Source: Stephanodiscus triporus
Taxonomy: Eukaryota > Bacillariophyta > Thalassiosirophyceae > Thalassiosirales > Thalassiosiraceae
Direction: 5' to 3'
Assembly: GCA_036939755.1 (NCBI GenBank)
Contig: JALLAZ010001024.1
Coordinates: forward strand, 1-11,883
DNA: 11,883 bases
This document shows positions 8,289-11,883 of this stretch, piece by piece. How positions within the stretch are numbered: position 1 is the stretch's first letter; the number at the start of each line of letters is the position of its first letter. The notes below the pieces were generated by a model that ran no database searches, had not been told where the DNA came from, and saw nothing but the letters and a program-made list of their open reading frames with translations. Made by a program: the position numbers and the translations under genes.

Positions 8289-8587
8289 AAAATAGACATA
8301 TTTCTAAGATTGCTGGGATTTGGGTTGGGATGCAATTTCTTTATGCAGAGGGAGGCAATCTTGAAGGTATTGTTAGATTAGATTAGATCAGATTTAGATG
8401 AGTTTATTTTTGCTAGATGCTTATTCAGATGGAGAATTCCGGCGGGAGAAATCTGGGTTTTTAATTTAGAAAACCTGCGACCCGGGAGGAAGGAGTCATT
8501 GTTTTTGAAGGCTGACCGATCGCAATCGTTTCGACCACCGCCCCTCCATCGCCTAGAAAATAGAATAAACGTTAGGAAACAACCACA
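8289..8587. other. 3' flank of the MATE gene and 5' flank of the gag-like remnant
   Basis: These 299 bp contain no gene I can support. A short ATTAG-type repeat (TTAGATTAGATTAGATCAGATTTAGATG, split here as TTAGATTAGATTAG at about 8374-8387 and the following ATCAGATTTAGATG) lies in the probable MATE 3' UTR. I see no long terminal repeat upstream of the gag-like ORF. Confidence 0.5.
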
Positions 8588-10689
8588 ATGCATCACGCTA
8601 ATTGGCATTCTTTCTTCACAGCTCAAGCTGACAGCGAACTGGGCAACAAGAACACTTCGATCTACACCAACAAGCAAACTCTTTTGCATCCTTGCTATCT
8701 CGTCACACCCACGATCAACGCATTGCAAGATTGCTCCAACGAAGATGAAGTGAGAGCGATAAACGATCCAGCGGACGGTGCGACTGTCACCTACCCCGGT
8801 TCTGCATCTTTCCTTCCAGCCCCTTGGCTGCGAGACACAGTCATGTCAGCGGGAACAAGCGATTTCACTAAGCTCATCCCAGCAGTGAACGCAGCAGCAT
8901 TCGAGTTCGACGCCAAACATGGAGAAGATGAAAATTACATCACCTCAGCAGCCAATCACGCCGCCGATTTCATCCTTTGGGCCTGGGGAGCAGGCAAAGG
9001 CCGAGTGACCCCAACCAAGATGACTTTCGATCCGAACGACGACAACATCGACGCCTTCCAGATCAAACGACACCAACAATACATCCTCCAGCCAGGAACC
9101 GCCGCCGAACTTCCAGCAGGACTCCCTCCTGCACCCGCAGCAGCAGATTTGCATGGTTTTCTGGCCCACTCCTCGCGACAGTTACCCGCCAGATTGACGC
9201 CCAAGAAGCTCACAATACCATTCTCCACAATCAGGTCGAGCACATGGTTGAGAGGAGCGAAGGCGCAAAGAACAGAGTAAAGAACCTGCACGAATCCACC
9301 ACCAAAATGCTATTGTTCGCGTCAGCAATGGACAAGAACGAGACAGTCCTGACCAATTTAGTCGAGTTGTGCAAGCGGATCATCAATAGCAAGACGGTCG
9401 CCCTTGCCAAGCAAGAACTCAACTTTCAATTCGAGAGCCGCGGATTGAACATGGTCACTTTCCCAACCGGATACATGTCAAACATGTACAACGGCATTCT
9501 CCTTTGGTGAAGCATGGATTCGCCCAGCAATCACAGCCCTTTCTCCTTCAGCAAAACCAAACCAATTCGGATGGCTGAACACATGAACCGCCACCTCACC
9601 CTTCAGTTGATACTTACTCAGGGCAAGGGAATGACTGTTGATGAAATCAAGGCAACAAATAAACAAGAAGTCCACGCACCAATGACATTCAAGGACATGA
9701 CCATGCAACTCAACATGTTCAAGGTTGCCACCGACATTTTTCTTGGGGAGCTCAGCGTCGGCTCTCAATGCCTCCACACACTCCAAATGATGGTAAAGAA
9801 CAACAGGATAATTTTCAGAGCACGTGAGATCAATGATGACAAATTCAACTCCAAATTCATGTTTGCCGTCAACTCACGCTTCCAAATCTGGTTGAAACAG
9901 TGTCGATCCGCCACAAATCGCAACAAAGTCAACGACAACACCATTGACTTCCGCCCACTCATCTCGGAAGTCATGTTTGGAAATTTCCACTACAATCTCC
10001 CACCGACTTTCAAGATGAAGGACTCAGCCGCCGATACCACAACAGCCACAACGGCCACTGAACCAACCGACAAAGACAAAGACAAAGACAAAGAAGGAAA
10101 GTGCAAGAAGAAGAAGGACAACGAGGATAGAACAATGATCAAAAATGACTCTCCTCACCTGGAACTCTGCATGCTAGCCAACGAGACTTGGGCGATTAAC
10201 TTCGCCAGCAAGCACGTCGACAAATGCAAGGGATGCTACCCCCGTTGGTTTCTCAACAAATATTGCTTCTCAAACTGCAAGAACAAAGACAGCCATGTGA
10301 AAGCAAGTGATATCCCAATGGACGTTCTGGCCACCATGAAAGCTTGGCTCAAGCTTTGCAGGGGCCAAAATGGACTGGTCGGGTCGGGGCCTAGTGGCGT
10401 CCGACCCCAACCAAACTTCGGCAACCATCCGACCTGGGACAAAATGATGACATTATTATCGGATGGATCAACGTGGTCCCTATCACCCATCGACAATCCC
10501 TACTGGCTCCTCGACATCCACGATGCTCTGGCCTTTGGCAACCACAAGGGCACAAATAAAAAGCCACAACTCCTCCTCAAACTAGTCAAAGACGATGTCA
10601 CCAGAGGTTTTGCTCTCCCTCTCTCACTCGAGAAAATCAGGAAAATACCCGGTGTCCTCCTCACACCTCTGAACATTCAATTGTGTTGA
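8588..10689 (+). pseudogene. Broken gag-like retroelement gene with start of polymerase region
   Basis: Three open stretches read as one decayed gene. From the ATG at 8588 a frame codes through about 9150-9190; coding then continues in the -1 frame (QIDAQEAHN onward, likely coiled coil) to a TGA at 9508-9510, and resumes in that same frame from 9511 to the stop at 10687-10689. The middle has a Lys/Asp-rich linker. At 10225-10296 lies a C-x2-C-x10-C-x3-C-x5-H knuckle (CYPRWFLNKYCFSNCKNKDSH), followed by a helical segment. This arrangement resembles nucleocapsid-like proteins I know from diatom retroelements, and the part after 10438 (RGFALPLSLEKI, IPGVLLTPLNIQ) resembles the stretch just before the reverse-transcriptase fingers. 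The catalytic RT motifs are absent. Family naming rests on memory, not a search. It could instead be two genes, or use recoding. Confidence 0.6.
10070..10115 (+). repeat. GACAAA hexanucleotide repeat in the gag-like gene
   Basis: About four GACAAA units, then an AAGAAG run, encode a Lys/Asp linker ahead of the Cys/His knuckle. The basic stretch could favour nucleic-acid binding; that role is inferred. Confidence 0.75.
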
Positions 10690-10788
10690 CTTGGCCTCTG
10701 CGGCGCTGGGTCTTTCCCATGATGGGCTATCAAGCCACAAGGCAGTGCTCCCAACGCCGTTAGGCGCTGCTGTTACTAAGGGTTAAAA
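10690..10788 (-). other. Probable 3' UTR of the LINE-like remnant
   Basis: About 100 bp lie between the stop of the plus-strand remnant and the stop of the minus-strand reverse-transcriptase remnant. On the minus strand this follows the RT ORF and has hairpin potential (CCCATGATGGG at about 10718-10728). There is no A-tail at the end nearest 10690. Which element each base belongs to cannot be told from this copy alone. Confidence 0.4.
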
Positions 10789-11700
10789 CTACCATACAAT
10801 AGTTACCCACCATTTGCTTCCATCGAANCACCAAAACATGCGTGGGCTGGAACCGCGTTGTCTCACTCCGTTCCGACAGTGCTCGAAAATGGGCCGATTA
10901 ATGATGTAGTCCGAGATGGTTTGCCGTCGTACGCCGATGTAGTGTGCAATCGTGTACAGCCCCACCTTCTTTAGCGCCCGAGAATTGTCCGGGTAGGTCC
11001 AGTTGCCTTCTCCATCGTGCGTGGGTCGCATGCCGGCCATCCGCCATGCTGCCCTATGGTGAAATCCATCTAGCCTCCTCAGAGTCCCCGGGGCGAGACT
11101 CCATGTCTCACTACCAAATAATAGCACTGACATCACCGTTGCCTTGTAAAACACTCCGCAGACGCGCGGGGCGGCGTTCTCTGCCCTCAGCACGCGGGAG
11201 ACCCGAGCCCAGCACTTACGCGCTTTGGCCAGGTTGCCCCGCATGGCCTGGGTATCGTTGTCGTCGCACGCCAACAATCTCCCCAGGTATTTGAACACCA
11301 ATACTCGCTCCAGCTCCTCACCGTACGCGTAGAACCGCGTCACGAGGGCGTGCTGGGGGTCTTTTGCAGCCGCATGCTGTCTCCTCCGTGCACATAAATC
11401 CCGGCACAACTCAGTCTGCGTGTGCCCCTTACTTAGGGACCCTGCAGGAGTCTGCATGCCGCACAGATGGCACCTCGGATGGGGGAGCGAGCCCTCCGCC
11501 AGGATGATGATCATGTGGGTGGGATGGCGTATCAAGAAGTGACGCCGAAGATTGTACCCTGTGTGCGCCACTCCAACGCAACCAGGCACCGGGCAGGCAT
11601 AATCGCCGGTGGCAGTGTGGAGCTGGGCACGAGTCAGTAAGAGGTGTAGTGCACGCCAATGTGGGACAAAAGTACTTAAACCGTAACATTTATCGTAATT
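10789..11700 (-). pseudogene. 3' fragment of a LINE-like (non-LTR) reverse transcriptase ORF
   Basis: The open frame runs from about 11700 (just after an in-frame TAA at 11701-11703) to 10789 with no credible start, so it is a 5'-truncated piece. Near its N-terminus is a C2H2-like finger, C-x4-C-x12-H-x4-H (CPVPGC to RRHFLIRH). A second Cys/His cluster follows (RCHLCGMQ through HTQTELC). Then comes the region that follows the thumb in many non-LTR polymerases: VFKYLGRLLACDDND, FYKATVMSVLLFGSETW and LRRLDGFHHRAAWRM. The RT catalytic motif (YxDD) is not in the fragment, consistent with 5' truncation. Position 10830 is an N, giving one unknown residue near the C-terminus. The recognition of the post-thumb region is strong; the exact clade is not known. 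Confidence 0.75.
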
Positions 11701-11883
11701 TTAAGTAATTTTTAAAGTGTCCGGAAGGTGCGAAATTTTTGGTTGATTCTACTGAAATAATGCTTAATATAAATCAATTGTTACTATGTTATTTTACTAG
11801 TTTAGCCCCCCCACCGAGTATCACATCATCTTAATTAAGTCTTTCCCATCAGTTTGATATGTCATACCCCTATTGTTATTAGG
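11701..11883. other. AT-rich end of window, nothing recognised
   Basis: The sequence is AT-rich with one C-run near 11807-11813. No continuation of either retroelement ORF is visible, so the polymerase region interrupted at about 10680 does not simply resume here. Confidence 0.45.

Noticed and set aside
10944..11294. 116-codon plus-strand frame opposite the LINE-like ORF
   Set aside because: It is a shadow of the minus-strand reverse-transcriptase fragment with no domain of its own.
10677..11781. TCAATTGT at 10677-10684 and 11774-11781 as a target-site duplication of the LINE-like fragment
   Set aside because: It is short, contains the palindrome CAATTG, lies in AT-rich sequence, and neither the polymerase frame nor the LINE frame reaches 11774. 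Chance is the simpler explanation.
1..11883. tRNA or rRNA genes
   Set aside because: Scanning by eye on both strands found no cloverleaf with proper A and B boxes and no rRNA-like segment. A tRNAscan run could still find one I missed.

Overview
The window looks like nuclear DNA of a photosynthetic stramenopile, most likely a diatom. Four things point there: genes on both strands separated by AT-rich spacers, one short GT-AG intron (97 nt), low-complexity inserts in otherwise conserved proteins, and two retroelement remnants whose protein types I associate with diatom genomes. The organism call is inference. No prokaryotic signals (operons, Shine-Dalgarno sites, CRISPR) are seen.

Layout. 1-2690: no convincing gene. 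Most of it (about 600-2356) is bounded by imperfect inverted repeats with short motif arrays just inside both ends, and it contains a degenerate ~165-bp duplication. It may be a non-autonomous DNA transposon. 2747-4474 (minus): a very GC-rich gene for a JMJD6-type JmjC 2-oxoglutarate/Fe(II) oxygenase with all expected cofactor ligands. 4475-4735: a compact divergent promoter region. 4736-8288 (plus): a MATE-family membrane transporter in two exons, spliced at 6212-6308. It carries a cytosol-like tail of about 560 residues built partly of internal repeats. 8588-10689 (plus): a gag-like retroelement gene with a Cys/His knuckle, broken by a frame change and an in-frame TGA and ending at the very start of what looks like the polymerase region. 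10789 to about 11700 (minus): the 3' end of a LINE-like reverse-transcriptase ORF, truncated at its 5' side and facing the gag remnant. 11701-11883: AT-rich, nothing recognised.

The two intact host genes (JMJD6-like oxygenase and MATE transporter) share a 261-bp intergenic region but have no evident common pathway. The two retroelement remnants are unrelated to each other and abut at about 10690, which suggests nested or successive insertion followed by decay. I found no convincing new multi-gene system. The most unusual items are the repetitive tail on the MATE transporter, the inverted-repeat element at the left, and the tightly abutting retroelement remnants.
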